In this document: one piece after another, positions 19,746-32,575 of the stretch
How the letters are laid out: each line of letters starts with the position of its first letter
Numbering within the stretch: position 1 is the first letter of the stretch
Origin: Myoxocephalus aenaeus
Lineage: Eukaryota; Chordata; Actinopteri; Perciformes; Cottidae
Length of the DNA stretch: 64,000 nt
Assembly: GCA_038501785.1 (NCBI GenBank)
Contig: JBAMJR010000194.1
Span: 1,248,001 to 1,312,000, forward strand
Direction of reading: 5' to 3'
Notes under the pieces: generated by a model
Seen by the model: only the letters and a program-made list of their open reading frames with translations
Told to the model about the DNA's origin: nothing
Database searches by the model: none
Position numbers and translations under genes: made by a program

Positions 19746-21751
19746 AAAGCTGAGGCGCTTATGCTGCGTTCACGCCTGAGTTTACTCGCTCGAGTTTATG
19801 TGGTTAATTTGCGTCATTTGCTTTTTCACGGCGGAAAGGGGGCGCGGCTTTTCCGTGGCTTTACTCCGTCATCGGGTTGTTGTTACAGCTGCAACTTATT
19901 GGGAGTGTTTCTTATTGTGATCTGGGGATCAAATCCTATATCGTTCCATCCCTCGGGCCGATAATGTTGGGTGGTCCAGAGGAAAATATCTCCAAAACTA
20001 TTTGATAGATCGGAAAACAAAGGTTTGCCTCGTCATTCCTACAATTTGGTTTTCTTCGCTATCCTCACAGAGATGCTAGCTACATAGATACGTAGTTTGG
20101 ATTATGATTCAGGATCTAATTTTCCCACGTTTTACCGTTTCACACGTATGGCCAGTCGTTGTGGACTACCATTCATGAATTCCACCACTTTCCATGTTTA
20201 CCAACTCAAACGAAGCTCATCTGACAATAGCTGGGTTACCATCCAAATGTAGCACAAATCCGGTGTCCCTTATTCTCCAGTCTGGTGACATTAAACCACC
20301 ACAGAAGAAGAGAGGTTACGTAATTGTTCAAATAATTACAACAGGTGTACGTTAACACGTCGAGTAAACTATCAGCTTCACAAGTTATTAACTAGTTAGC
20401 TACTATTTACACTGTGCACCATCAGCTGAGTGGCCATCAGGAGCCCACAGATGAAGTCACGCTTTGCCACATTCAAAACATGGGTAGAAACGATCATTAA
20501 CCCCCCACCACTGATATAATTAAGACAACATGGTGTTTTTTTTTTTAAGAAAGATGTAGGATGGATGCCGTCACATTTCTGGCTAATGAAGCACGGATCA
20601 GGTGTGGACCGAATGTGGAATCCTCCACAAAGTGCGATGAATTTAAAGAGTTCAGACACGTTGTGTTTAAGCAGGTCTGCTGTCGTCACCGGCCAAATGA
20701 CATCAGAATAGAAAGGCCCGTCCGGATTTGGCGTGCCCGCGTTGAGCCGAGCCGCGGGGCCCGAATTGACGCTGCAGGGCTGCAAGCGCTGCAGATTGGA
20801 CGCGCCTCCTTAAACCTGCTTCAGTGATGTCGCTCCCCCTAAGTCTGGAGGAGCCGAGTGGAAAATCCAAAGTGACTGGAATTATGTAAAGTAACACACT
20901 ACTGGCTTTTTATAGCAAGGGACCGCCTACCGTCGGCATGGTAACCAGTCATCGCAATTGCCCCCCCCCTTATTTCTGGTGGTGTGAACCGAGGAATGCC
21001 TTCACTGTCTTGCTCGTGCGGTTATGGATGATTGAGGCGGTGACAGGGAGGGGAACGAATTGGACTACTCTAATCAACACACACACGTTTCCCTTTCACC
21101 TCCTCGGTGTAAATAGCAGCTTTTATCCTCTCCATCAGGATCCATCATCTACTCTTTCCTTTGGCCTGCTCGTCTGATGGATCAGCTGTAAAGCACCTGG
21201 ATAGTCGCGCTCCTATGTGACATGTTTTATCATTCAACGGTTCCAAAATGAAATTTTGATGCCCTCACATGTGACACAGATGGTCTGACCAGCATCGGTG
21301 TAAAAAAAAGAAGACTTTCTTTGCGAGTTGATCTGGGCCACAGCAGGGAAATGTGACCCACATGCGACTTGTATTATTAAACACTGCCGCGGCGATAAGG
21401 ACGTCTCTTCACCTGAGCGGGTTGTTCTTCTGGCGCCATGGAGGGGGATGGCGAAGATAAACAGTGACTTTGATCGGTGTTCGGGGAGCCGCGTCGGCTC
21501 AGGTGAACACGCAGCGCAGTGCGATGAGGACGAGCTCCAGAAACTCAAGTGATGTCTGCTCTTCCTGAAGGCGCTCGCCTTCAGAGCGCGGCTGTCAGGT
21601 CGCATTGTTCCCAACCCGTGACAGGGAACAGCCATGAATAAGATGTGAACGCTGCCTTCTTCACACTTCCTTTTCATTTCACGTGTCTAACTTTGATTTA
21701 AACAAATGGGACAAACACACACATACTACATACAGTATATATACAGTATGT

Positions 21752-21752
<1 letters not shown>
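19746..21752. other. Non-coding stretch, nothing identified
   Basis: Longest frames reach about 147 codons (minus, 21234-21677) but show no domain. The block at 20560-20830 is GC-richer than its surroundings with no repeat signature. No gene is supported. Confidence 0.4.

Positions 21753-21809
<57 letters not shown>
21753..21809. repeat. (CA)n microsatellite, about 56 bp
   Basis: This is an uninterrupted CA tract just after a short TATA-rich stretch. Confidence 0.95.
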
Positions 21810-21810
<1 letters not shown>

Positions 21811-22089
21811 CAGGTGACAAGGATCTTGCTTCTTGTACATCACGTTCCGGAAAATCTCACAAACGACGACGTCAAAACCTTTCCCGTCTCTTTAATCCCA
21901 GCAGATTCGTTACTCCTCCGCTTGATAACTCAACACAGATTCAGCGCTCTCCATTTATTTGCACTGACAAGAAAATATGCAAGCCAACAAAGTTTTTTTG
22001 TGAGATTTCTGAGTGTCAATAACCGAAGAACAGCGTGTCCTTGATGTCGTTTGTGAGATGGCTCATCAACAGCTGGATGGCTGTCCTGT

Positions 22090-22510
22090 CATCAGGAAGT
22101 GCGGTTGCTTGCAGTATAAACATTCCCTGCGACGTCACGCATTGGTTTGGGTTTTGTGTCGTGCTGAAGTCCTGAGTTCGGCCCTCTGGCCGTTGCAATC
22201 TTGTTTTTTTGCAACCAGTGAGTGGAAGTGTTCATGTTCGGACTGCGGAGGAGTGACCTAGAGACGCCAGAATACAGGTTGAAGTGTCTTAAACTTGCAT
22301 TCTCTCTCCTGACCATCAGGGGGCGACTCCTCTGGTTGTATAGAAGTCTATATAAATGACTCTACTTCTCTCTTGATGTATTCCCTCAGTAAACATTGTA
22401 AACATGAGTTTATGTCTCAATCTCTAGTTTCAAGTCTTCTTCAATACAGCATGATGTTCATTTAGTAAATTATGGTCATTTAGAGTCAAACAGACCATAA
22501 AGCAGGGGAC
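22090..22510 (+). repeat. Dispersed repeat family S, copy 2
   Basis: The part at 22285-22505 matches 39122-39340 almost base for base and is inverted at 18215-18425. The preceding part at 22130-22260 matches 18000-18150 in the same orientation, so the two halves are arranged differently in the two copies. A hAT element begins 55 bp further on. Confidence 0.8.
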
Positions 22511-22565
22511 GACTAGGTACACTTCTTAAGCCCAGCCTCCGATTATGACCGTACACTATCGTGAC

Positions 22566-23547
22566 CAGTGGTGGTGCGTCAATAGAGGGCGCTAGGGCGC
22601 CGCCCCTCTTAAAATTTTGCGATGGAAAAAAAAAAAGAAGAAAAAAATAAAATAATATATATTGTCAAAAAACATTATATACCAAATCATTTAAATAAGA
22701 AATATACCGTGTTGATGAGCTAAATGTGTGTGGGAGACCGTAAGCCCCTGTCAACAACCACTTAAGATATACCAAATATAATATATCGCCAATCATCATC
22801 ACTGAGAAAAGCCCCTCCCCCTGTCGGGGCGCTGGCCCAATGTGAGTCTATGGCAGCGAACAAACATTTCACCCTCGTGACGGCAAGGACAGCTTCTCAT
22901 TGGCGGATGAAACTTGAATCTTCGGGCGCACAAATCTGCGCCCTAGCCAATGACATCGTTTCTTATTGCAACGTGGTTGGACTATTTGTCGAATCAGAGA
23001 CCTTTATCATTCCCTCACATCCCATATAGCTCCCACGTAGCTACGCGAGCAACACAGCTAGCAGAGACTTTGATTATGTTAGTATGGCGACTGAAAACTC
23101 TGTGGTATCTCTACGCGAAACACCTTTCAATCCACGATCAGATGTTGACAAGAAGAGGCTGAAAGAGTTGGGACCCAAACGTCCGGATTTAAATATTCAG
23201 CAGCAAAGCACTGACCGCGGGAGGACGTACACCCGGAGCTTCTCCTCAAGCTACATGCTAACCGGAGCTGTTAGCTGTTAGCTGGAGCCTATGTATTCCC
23301 TGAAGTTGCTCTGGCCACCACATTGAATGTTTCTTAAACCATTCTGCTCTGAACCTCTCATGCCCAAAGTTACAGTTTGTTGATAGTTGTTATTGGACAG
23401 TGTTGAGCACTGTGTTTTCTTGAAATAAAGCTTTGTTTTTTAGAATATTCTACTCAAAACCTCTTTTCTTCTCATTGTGGAGTGCTATTTAAACCGCGCC
23501 GCCCAACTGCCCCCCCCCCCAAAAAAAAAATTCACCAGCCGCCACTG
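22566..23547 (+). mobile_element. Internally deleted hAT element with 8-bp target duplication
   Basis: The termini are CAGTGGTGGTGCGTC and ACCAGCCGCCACTG. ATCGTGAC flanks it on both sides (22558-22565 and 23548-23555), an exact 8-bp duplication typical of hAT. The 982-bp element retains the start of a transposase (23084 onward) but lacks the catalytic part, so it needs an outside transposase. Confidence 0.93.
23084..23281 (+). pseudogene. N-terminal remnant of a hAT transposase (zinc finger MYM/TTF type)
   Basis: The frame encodes 65 residues, including KKRLKELGPKRPDLNIQQQS and RGRTYTRSFSSS. This is the familiar opening of TTF-finger hAT transposases, in which PxRPDL is followed by a CxH finger. 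Homology stops after about residue 56, where the finger should begin, and the frame ends a few codons later. The dimerisation and DDE parts are absent. It may still be transcribed from the element's promoter, but no function is expected. Confidence 0.6.
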
Positions 23548-23736
23548 ATCGTGACGTGTTCAAATGCAATCTTGTCAAATCTAGTTTTTGACATAAAACT
23601 TAAATAAATACTGTTGTTTGAAGGAGATGTTTTTTATAGAAATATAAAAGCGGGAGAAGAAACAAACTCCTGACTGAACGGGACTGACATCTGTGTTTCC
23701 TACTGACTTAGTAGGTGACCTTTGACACTCCCTCTC

Positions 23737-23738
<2 letters not shown>

Positions 23739-23794
<56 letters not shown>
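23739..23794. repeat. (TG)n microsatellite
   Basis: About 28 uninterrupted TG units. Confidence 0.95.
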
Positions 23795-23796
<2 letters not shown>

Positions 23797-24162
23797 GCAG
23801 TTGGCCTACAGGGAGCCTGGACAGCCCTGGTTGGACGTTGCAACATTTGCCCCTTGTCCATAACAGCTAACCTTACCCTCCAGGCTGCATGAGCTGAAGT
23901 CACACTCTGCCCATGTGTGGAGTGTTGGGTTTGCGGTGGAGGATTCCATTAAATGCTAAATGGGATTCACAAGCGTCAGTGGACCTTTTAACTAATTCCC
24001 AAATTACATTTATGGAAATTGCTTCATGCGTGGCCAGGGAATGCAGAGCGGTGACGAGGAAACCTGATCCCCCTCTCTCCTCACTGATCGAGGGTGTGTG
24101 AGAAAGAACAGTTCTATAGCTGCATCCCTAACACCAGCACAGGGATGTGATCCTTTAGCCGG
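23795..24162. other. Non-coding stretch with a conserved-looking block
   Basis: No gene is seen. The part at about 23930-24025 (CATTAAATGCTAAATGG, AACTAATTCCCAAATTACA) is repeat-free and enhancer-like in texture. This is unverified. Confidence 0.3.
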
Positions 24163-24836
24163 AAAGGCCTCTTTTTTTCAAATTGGGTTTGTAAACGCAT
24201 GTCAAGTTATTGGGGTCTCTTTGGGGGTTTAGTCTTCTGGAATTTGTCAAAATGTTGCAAAACAAATTCTGAAAATGAAATATATCTACAAAAGAGCTAA
24301 AAGGGAAATAATGGAACAGGTGCACACCATTAAAGCTAGCGATGCCCCAAAAACCCAGCTCTGAACGGGAACCGGTTCTAAGTCCGTTTCACTGATTGTC
24401 AAGCAGCCTTCCGTCCAGAGCACTGTCAATTATTTTAATAATGAATTGTCTTTTTTCTCACAAAATAATCAAAAAGAACCGCTAAGAGTGCAGCTGAGGT
24501 TAATTGGACTTTAAATGGCCCGTGAGTGTGAATGTGAGCGTGAATGGTTCTCTGTCTCTTTATGTTCCCTGTGATAAACTGGAGACCCTGCCTTCGCCCA
24601 ATGTCAGCTGGGATCGGCTCCAGAACCTAAATAAGATGAGCAGTTTGGATAATGGAATGGAACCCGCTCAGAGAAAGGCCTCTTTTTTTCAAATTGGGTT
24701 TGTAAACGCATGTCAAGTTATTGGGGTCTCTTTGGGGGTTTAGTCTTCTGGAATTTGTCAAAATGTTGCAAAACAAATTCTGAAAATGAAATATATCTAC
24801 AAAAGAGCTAAAAGGGAAATAATGGAACAGGTGCAC
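24163..24836 (+). repeat. 511-bp tandem duplication (segments X-Y-X')
   Basis: Unit 24163-24673 is followed directly by a second copy of its first 163 bases at 24674-24836 with no visible change. Y (24328-24673) includes the 3' body of the SINE family seen at 19556. The remainder of the second unit reappears after an inserted block, at 25391-25736. Confidence 0.93.
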
Positions 24837-25385
24837 ATTGATTGAGATTATAGCAGCAGCGACGGCGCCTGCTGACGCTTGTTGAATAGAGCTCTGTGAA
24901 AGCCGGAGTCACTCGGAGGTTAGCACAGACGGGTTCGTCAGAGAGGAAGTGTGTTGACAAGCGGCTCGCTCTCTTTGAGTCGCTGCTGATTTGGAGGAGA
25001 GTGAACGACACTACGGCTGCCGGTTTCCTCCATCCAGAGGAGGAAACTGTTTCCCCACTCCGACGCAAAGGTCAAAGGTCACGGGCCGCTGTTTGTTTGG
25101 TAATCAGATAATGATTCAGCTCGTGAGCAACTCTTACAGGTGACAGCGCTGCTGGGTTTTCTCATCTTTTTGTCATACCGAACTGTCTTGTTGCTAGGAA
25201 ACATCTATAGATTTTAGAAACTGCTCATCATTTTGTTGCTGCGAGCGTTGCTTTTCTGTACTGTCCAAACTGTGTGTGTGTGTGTGTCTTTGAAAGGCCT
25301 GTCTGGCAGACTTCCTGCATCAGTGATAACCGACGTGTTGCAACTGTGACGGCTGGTTTGTGATCACTTCATGGATTGCACAATA
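24837..25385. other. About 550-bp insert splitting the second duplicated unit
   Basis: This block separates X' from Y'. TGCAC lies at both borders (24832-24836 and 25386-25390), which could be a 5-bp target duplication. The interior has no recognisable termini, one short (TG)n tract at 25273-25287 and no convincing coding frame. Confidence 0.6.
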
Positions 25386-25390
25386 TGCAC

Positions 25391-25736
25391 CATTAAAGCT
25401 AGCGATGCCCCAAAAACCCAGCTCTGAACGGGAACCGGTTCTAAGTCCGTTTCACTGATTGTCAAGCAGCCTTCCGTCCAGAGCACTGTCAATTATTTTA
25501 ATAATGAATTGTCTTTTTTCTCACAAAATAATCAAAAAGAACCGCTAAGAGTGCAGCTGAGGTTAATTGGACTTTAAATGGCCCGTGAGTGTGAATGTGA
25601 GCGTGAATGGTTCTCTGTCTCTTTATGTTCCCTGTGATAAACTGGAGACCCTGCCTTCGCCCAATGTCAGCTGGGATCGGCTCCAGAACCTAAATAAGAT
25701 GAGCAGTTTGGATAATGGAATGGAACCCGCTCAGAG
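25391..25736 (+). repeat. Displaced second copy of segment Y
   Basis: This matches 24328-24673 over the full 346 bases with no indel found by eye, including the SINE-derived body and the CCCGCTCAGAG edge. After it, TTTCGATAAGGGGCCGATCC continues a sequence absent from the first copy. Confidence 0.92.
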
Positions 25737-26639
25737 TTTCGATAAGGGGCCGATCCGATAAGCAGAATCGATAAGTATAGTCTTGATAAAATCCTAACGA
25801 CGCCCATCCCTAAAGCCCATTATCACCTAAAATGAACAAAAAGGCAAATCCTGCATTGTATCAGTTGATACTGTCTTTTAAAGCTGCATATTCCCAAATT
25901 AATTAAGGTTTAATTAGGTTTGAATTACATTATAAGATTCTAATTAAGATAAAACAATAATAGACATGGAAAACCGGTTGCCAGGGGGACCAACGTACCG
26001 CCTGAATCCAACTTCATTTCAAGTCGACAGTGATGCATCATACTGGTTGTGCTGGTTGTGCTGGGGTTTTACAGAGTGGAGAGGAGAGGTCGGCACTCAG
26101 CTTGGCAGCGGCGTTGGTCCTATCAGTGCCGCTCATTGGAGCGATTGCTCTTTCAACCGGAAAGGAAACGCCGTTTCGTGTCACACCGCCAGACCTTCAG
26201 TCAACTGGGTGGAGGGGTGGGGCTCTTAATATAATCTAATCAATGAAGATAACATGTGCATTCTTTTGTGTGCACTTGATAGATACTGGCACTGATGGGG
26301 ATGCGCTGATACCACAAATTGTATTCTACGTTCTAGACTTGGAAGTCGGGATTTTCATAGTAGCAAATAAAAAATTCGACATGATGCTGTTGCTGACATC
26401 TCAACATTCATATGTGTGTTCTACAAGTAAAAGTATCAAAAAATATATTATTAAAATATATATTATTCTTCTGCCCCAAAGCAGGTTCACCTGGCCGTGC
26501 TTCTCTTTTCTCTATTCTCTCTTACTAATGATGTGTGTGAGACACATCATTAGTTTTGTTCTGCCACTGTATAATCTGTGTTTATGTTGTATGTTTTGAA
26601 TGCAAGCAAAGAGACGGTGTACAACAAAGAACACAACAC
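25737..26639. other. Non-coding stretch
   Basis: No gene is seen. A 12-bp-arm hairpin lies at 26525-26553 (CTAATGATGTGT/ACACATCATTAG). Confidence 0.4.
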
Positions 26640-26838
26640 AACACCATGACATCTATTGCTTCTGTCCATCCGGGGAGAGAGATCCTCCTTTGTTGTTCTC
26701 CTGAAGGCTTCTTCCCTTTTTCCCCTGTGAAAGTTTTTTTTTCTATTATCTGGTACAGATTGTAAAGCCCTCCAAGGCAAATTTGTAATTTGTGATTTTG
26801 GGCGATGTAAAAATAAACTGAACTGAATTGAACACGTC
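26640..26838 (+). mobile_element. 3' tail of a common teleost retroposon
   Basis: The series GGGGAGAGAGATCCTCC, TTGTTGTTCTCCTGAAGG, CAGATTGTAAAGCCCTCC and TGATTTTGGGCGATGTAAAAATAAACTGAACTGAATTG is the familiar 3' end of an abundant LINE/SINE-related family in fish. The ATAAACTGAA repeats form its tail. Minus-strand pieces of the same family lie at about 28017-28075 and 32103-32175. Confidence 0.75.
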
Positions 26839-29800
26839 TTTTTCTATTACCTCCCTCGACGATGATGCTACAGCATCGCTGCTGATGACTCCAGGCGAGG
26901 CTGGGTGCCAGAGGTACACAGCCGTAACCGTGGGAGAGGAAATCAGACACGCAAACAACTTGAATGAGATTCATGACACAGAAGCATGCGTACACAGTGT
27001 TTTAGTTCTGAGTCCCTCCGCCCAGAAAAAAAACATAGAAGACAATAACTACGACTCTCTGCTGTCCTTTATGCATTTTCAACATAAATTCCACCACAGC
27101 AGCAACAAGCCAACACTTCCAGCTCCAGCACCGTTAGGACGGCGACCTTGCTTCCCTTCCTCCCCCTCAGTCCTCTCCAGATTGTTTACCGCCTATCAGC
27201 GCCTCGCAAAGTTGTAATCGCGCTTTTTGTCTTCTTCTTCCATTTCCCATTTAGCTTGAAGGCTTCTGTTACTGTTACACTCGATGCAGAATGCAAATGA
27301 CACGATTCCTCCGTAGTGCCGCGATGTTTTAACGTCTTTGCCAGCCTGTCTTTGTGATTCTGCATGTTTTAGTTTACAGCAGCGCATTAATGATTGTCTA
27401 AAAAGTAATCAATTGCATTCAGCGAAACCCACTGGGATCATTTGTACCATTTCCCAGTTGACCTTGTGGAGCGGCGGTGAGGTGTGCAGCTGATCCGCCT
27501 CGGGGGCTTTGCATCGCAGTCGTGTCCATAATTATGGTAAACATCCCTCTGGTGTAACATCACAACATGACGCTGAGTCACATAAGTGGCAGATCTATCA
27601 TCCTCGCATGATGCATGACTTCTCCGCCTGCAGCTCCAGCCAGCACACAAACAGACGTCTTCCATGCGTTCACGGATGAATGCGCCGCTGAAGCTATTAC
27701 TTCCCTCTGTGTCAGGGCTCAACCAGCAGGCCGGCACGGATACCGGAGTTTGGAGATGCTGCAGGAAATGACTCGTGAATAATTTGAATCTCTATTTAAA
27801 TATCTGAAATCTGAATTTAAATATTCAAAATGAAATACAGACTTTTATTTCTTTTTTTTTCTCTTTAAGTCAAGTTCGAGGGATTGCCTCCACACGGCTC
27901 TCAACATGGCGACGGCGGAGTCGGCGTCTAACAGCTAATGATGCTAACAGCTTGAACGGTGCAAACAAAGGAAACAGAGCTAACAGCGTTAACCTGGATT
28001 AGCTAGAAAGAAACCTTCGGGAGAGCAACAGAGGAGGATCCTCTATCGGGATGGACAGAAGCAATAGATGTCATGTGACCAGAATGACCAACGTAACAGA
28101 GTTACAGCACATTACATGAATATGACAGGAATTATTAATATAATGAGTAGTATAGCCATGATGAAAAAGTTATATTTACCAAAAATAGCGGCAACAGTGA
28201 ATGTAATAGAATAATAATAGAAGCAGCAGCAGAGAGACTCAGGTAGACATTACTCCACTATATCTTTTTATAGACAATAGTAGTTTGCTGCTATATTAAT
28301 GCTCTGAATTTAAACTTCACACCTTTAAATAAATAAATCTATTGGTCCAAATTAGGTATCAGAAATGTAGTAGACAATACAAAGAGAAACTCCACAAAGT
28401 TAAACAGGTGATAATTCCATCTGTAATATATATTTCATATTGCTGTGAAAGCATCTCAGGTTCCTCCCTCAAAACTACATTTTACAACATTATATTTGAA
28501 CACACCATTATAAAGTTAAAATTTACCTTAGCATAATACTCTTTTTTACTTAATAGAGCTTGAATGCATTATAATGAAACTCAATGCAGCTTCCGTTCCG
28601 CTATCGGGAGAAAAATAGCTAATTAGCGTTAGCTGCCGTTTCCAACACAGATTTGTTGTTCACAATGCAGCGTTATCAGGAACAAAATAAGGATGCGTCA
28701 TCCCAAACCCAAATTTGATCCAGAACTGAGTCATATTTGAACTCACTCCATGCTAGGTGTGGTAAATGTCCGTCTTTGAATCCTTTTTTTCACACAAAAG
28801 AGTTTTTGTTGCATTCATTGATTAAGAACCAGTGTTAACGGAAGTGGCACACAGAGCACCATGGGAAACTAAACCAGGACAATCAAATGATTTCATGATC
28901 AGCAAACCGTAAAATAACACAACTTGTTTGAGCAGTTAAATCAATGTCTGCAGATTTATAGAAAGACTGGAGACTCACTACAGTCGTGTAGTTTCTGGGC
29001 TTGTGGAAGATGAATCAATAGACATCTGTCCAGGCTCTGATGAAACGGTTTGGAGACTCGGTTACTTTATCTTCCACTGAGAATCAACTGACTGTGCTCA
29101 AATCATTTGTTTGTCTTTTGTCTATAAATGTAAGACTATGTATATTTATTAAAAAAATAATCCTATTTCAGTTTCCCACTAACCTACAGTCCAAACAAAA
29201 GATATTAAAGCTTTTACAGCTTTTTACAAGCCTCCAATCCTCACAGAGGAGAAGCTGAAACCCGATTACGTTGACAGATGAATGACGGTCGTGATTATAG
29301 TTTCCTGTTTATCGACTTAATCGTGACGGCTCTGATGTCCCCACTCATCTATCATACAGCCGATTTCAAATAAAGTTTGTCTCAATCAAATGCCTGAAGT
29401 CTTACCACACGGCACCAGGAGACGTGCAAACAGCACCTCGTCTTTCTCAGAACAAACCTTTATTAAAGTCATTATTCTTTAGTGACAATGTCTGTATCTA
29501 TAAAGAGTCTGGGGTGAAGATATTAAATGTTGTCAACCACTACAAGGGAAGGGAATCTCAAACCTGAGAGATGTGTAGATTCCTTGTGTGAGGCAGGGAG
29601 AGCAGCATTAGCCCTGTTGGTGTCCCGCTGCTCTCCTAATCACACCGGTGGGCCAGTGGAGTAATAATGGCAGAGGCGGCCGCTGGAGCGGAGCGTCTGC
29701 TAAATGTTGTGCAACGAACTGATGGGATGACGGAGATCTGCCGGATCACGTGGACGCGGCGGCTAATGAGGTAGAGAGATTTGAAGAAGACCTTGAGATG

Positions 29801-29853
29801 ACTTCCACAACAGGAGGCGCGCTGTAATGGAGCCAGATTGAGTAATAAAACAA
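26839..29853. other. Non-coding stretch, little identified
   Basis: There is no supportable gene. At 28017-28075 lies a minus-strand fragment of the retroposon tail seen at 26640. ATTGCCTCCACACGGCTCTC at about 27884 recurs inverted near 46967, hinting at another dispersed family. Confidence 0.4.

Positions 29854-29854
<1 letters not shown>

Positions 29855-29895
<41 letters not shown>
29855..29895. repeat. (TG)n microsatellite
   Basis: About 20 TG units. Confidence 0.95.
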
Positions 29896-29896
<1 letters not shown>

Positions 29897-30842
29897 GATT
29901 GTTCTTCAGAGTAATAGCAGCTACTGCACTTGAAGCCACGACATACAGTACAGTATCTGCACCTGTGGGAGGTCGATGATGTTTTTAACCCTGTCGTCGT
30001 TCGCTGCTCACGCAGGCAATAAAGAAACATAGATATGATAGCAAAGGGAAAGGGCACTGAGATGCACCAGAGCAGGAAAGAATAAAGGACTATCTGGTAA
30101 GATGGTAGCTAGCTACAGTTGGATTTTATTGCCTAAATGAATATAATATATCTGGGAGGGGCATTCATAAATAATGATAAATATAGTATTTCAAGCATTA
30201 TTTAACCTCAGCCCGGGCAATATATCAATATATTGATTTGGTCAAAGGAAATGTAATATGGTCTTAGATTTTGGACTTCCTAATATGTGTTTAAAAGGCT
30301 GCTTTACAGTAAAGTGATGCTGTTAAATTATTTGCCTTTACCCACTTATTCATAGTATTAAAATTACTGATGATTATCTACCAAAAATGTGATTGTGTAA
30401 ATATTTTGTGGAAGCACCAATAGTCAACCCTCCTACAATGTCGTCCCAATATCTATATCAAAGTATTTGTTAAAAAATATTGAGATGTTTGATCTCCATA
30501 TAGCCTACGACTGAACGTTTCATCTTTTTTAAATCAAAGTTGCCTTCAAATGTAGGACATGAAAGTTTAGGCCTGTTGAATACTGTGATTAGTTAGTCTG
30601 TGAATACTGTGATAAAAACTTTCCCTCGAAAGAGGAAGAGCAGCATAATATTCAATCTGCCAATTTAGCAACCAGAAAGGAACTTCATCAAGCGTTCTAT
30701 TTATTAAATGAATTATGAATATACTATACAATTAGTAAAAATTAAAAGATATTTCCCCGATATCGAGTTCAGGCTGAGGTGTCGGTTACAGGTGGCTGAG
30801 TGTAGGTAAAGGGGACAGGGTCAAGGTCAGAAATAGCAATAG
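29896..30842. other. AT-rich non-coding stretch, nothing identified
   Basis: No coding frame, tandem array or transposon terminus could be supported. Confidence 0.45.

Positions 30843-30915
<73 letters not shown>
30843..30915. repeat. (CA)n microsatellite, about 72 bp
   Basis: One of the longest uninterrupted CA tracts in the window. Confidence 0.95.
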
Positions 30916-30916
<1 letters not shown>

Positions 30917-30945
30917 TTTTTTACTCTAATCACAAACAAAGTCAC

Positions 30946-31470
30946 TGTTGTCGGTTTTTTTCTAACGACCAAGCGTGCAGGAAAAGACCATCGGACTTCT
31001 GGAGGGTAAAGTTGAACTTCAATCAGGTTTATTCAACAGAGTATCACACAAGCAGTTAATACGTGCACGGGTCTGTTCGCTCAATTCCTCGACAGACTGA
31101 CTCTTTAGGAGAGTGCAAAGCTTTATATAGTCTTTAAGAGCATTTGTGATTGGACAGGACTAAGATGGAGGAGTCTCCTGGTTTAGACTTTGAGATCCGC
31201 TGGTTGGAGCACAGGGTTGGATCCATCCCTCTTGGCTCACGACTCCTCCAATGGCCTCCAAGTATCAGTGTGTGCGCAATATATGATTTCAAGTGTTAGT
31301 ATGTGTGTGCGTGTTGTACATATTTGTGCAATATATTCTAACAAACTGTATCTTGTCTAGATTGTCGAGCAAGGCTAAATTCCTAATCTAACAAACTGTA
31401 TTTCATCTGAACCGTCGAGCGGTCCCATCGCACCTGGCGCTCCCGCATTCCTGGGTCTTGTGATTAGAGT
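30946..31470 (-). mobile_element. Putative solo LTR
   Basis: On the minus strand the order is U3-like sequence, a TATA box (ACTATATAAAGC, about 31115-31126), a GAATAAACC poly(A) signal about 90 nt further, then a pyrimidine-rich U5-like end. That spacing is typical of an LTR. The ends are not fixed: a TGTTGTCGG start at 30946 is plausible on the plus strand, but a matching end and target duplication could not be proved. No internal coding sequence is next to it. Confidence 0.45.
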
Positions 31471-32560
31471 AATGACCTTGAGTCGCAGACTTTTTGACGC
31501 TTACTTCTACAATTTGAGCTTTCCCACTCCTGGGAGCAAACTTGTTGTTTTCACCTCAAATAACCGGGCCTCAAGGCCAGCGATGGTTCTCTTTGTCTTC
31601 ATGGAGGACGCATTATAATGGACCTTGTCCTTGTCCCTGAGGTCCTTCTCTCAGCTGTCCAGTAAAGAAACCCTGTGTTTGCGGTCGCTGTTGAAATACA
31701 TCACTCAAATTGCCAAATATTCTGTCACAAAGTCAGTACCAACCATGACCCTGGATCAAATTTGAGGTCTGATTAAGTGTTAAACCATGAAATCTGAGTA
31801 GGAATACTCCAGTAGTCTTAAGTGCAGTGTCATTTTGTTCTCCCTGCATACCCTGCAAGCTTGACTGCAACGTGCAAGACCCAGATTAATATTTTAAACC
31901 GCTTCTGGCCGGGGACATTCTGTAAATCTAATTTAATAACATGATAGCATCTGTTACGGGGTAATTTGGTGAAAAGTCAAAACTGGTGTTGCTACTAGTT
32001 AACAGTACAAACAAGATGAATTGCTTCGATGTAATGGCTTTTTTCCAATATATTTAGCTTTTCTAGTGCAACGTAAAGAAACAAGTGAATCAGTTATCTT
32101 AATTCAATTACATTTATTTAGAATGGCCCAAAATCACAAATTTGCCTCAGAGGGCTTTACACTCTGGACACATCTCAGTGTTGGTAGCAATGTGTGATAA
32201 CTGGCCACCTGCTCCAAACAAAGGGCTTCATTTCACCTTTTCTACAGGGTCCATACAATCTAAATACAGTCGTCAGCTATTAAAAAGAAAGAGAAAAAGC
32301 CAACTACTGATAACAGCAGGGTAAAAATACACAACATTCAACCAAATTGCTGAAACTCGGAGGGCCAGTCAAAATAACAAACTTATATCTCACGAGGCGT
32401 TTCTGCCACTTTGGATTTAATCCAATAAACAAACTATCCAAACATTCATGGTAGTTGCCACTCATGTGCCACTAGTTTTTGAGGCAGCTGCCTGTGTTTG
32501 AGAGTGTTGCCGCAACTTGCTTAAGGTCCTGGAAGGTATATATAATATGTGACAACACAT
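31471..32560. other. Non-coding stretch with a retroposon tail
   Basis: No gene is seen. At 32103-32175 the minus strand carries the GGCAAATTTGTGATTTTGGGCC-type tail of the family at 26640. Confidence 0.45.
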
Positions 32561-32575
32561 TAAGGCAGGGGTAGC

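Noticed and set aside
20396..20785. 129-codon minus-strand frame considered as an exon of the unidentified gene
   Set aside because: There are no convincing splice sites, and it is too far from the other candidate exons; the composition is not distinctive.
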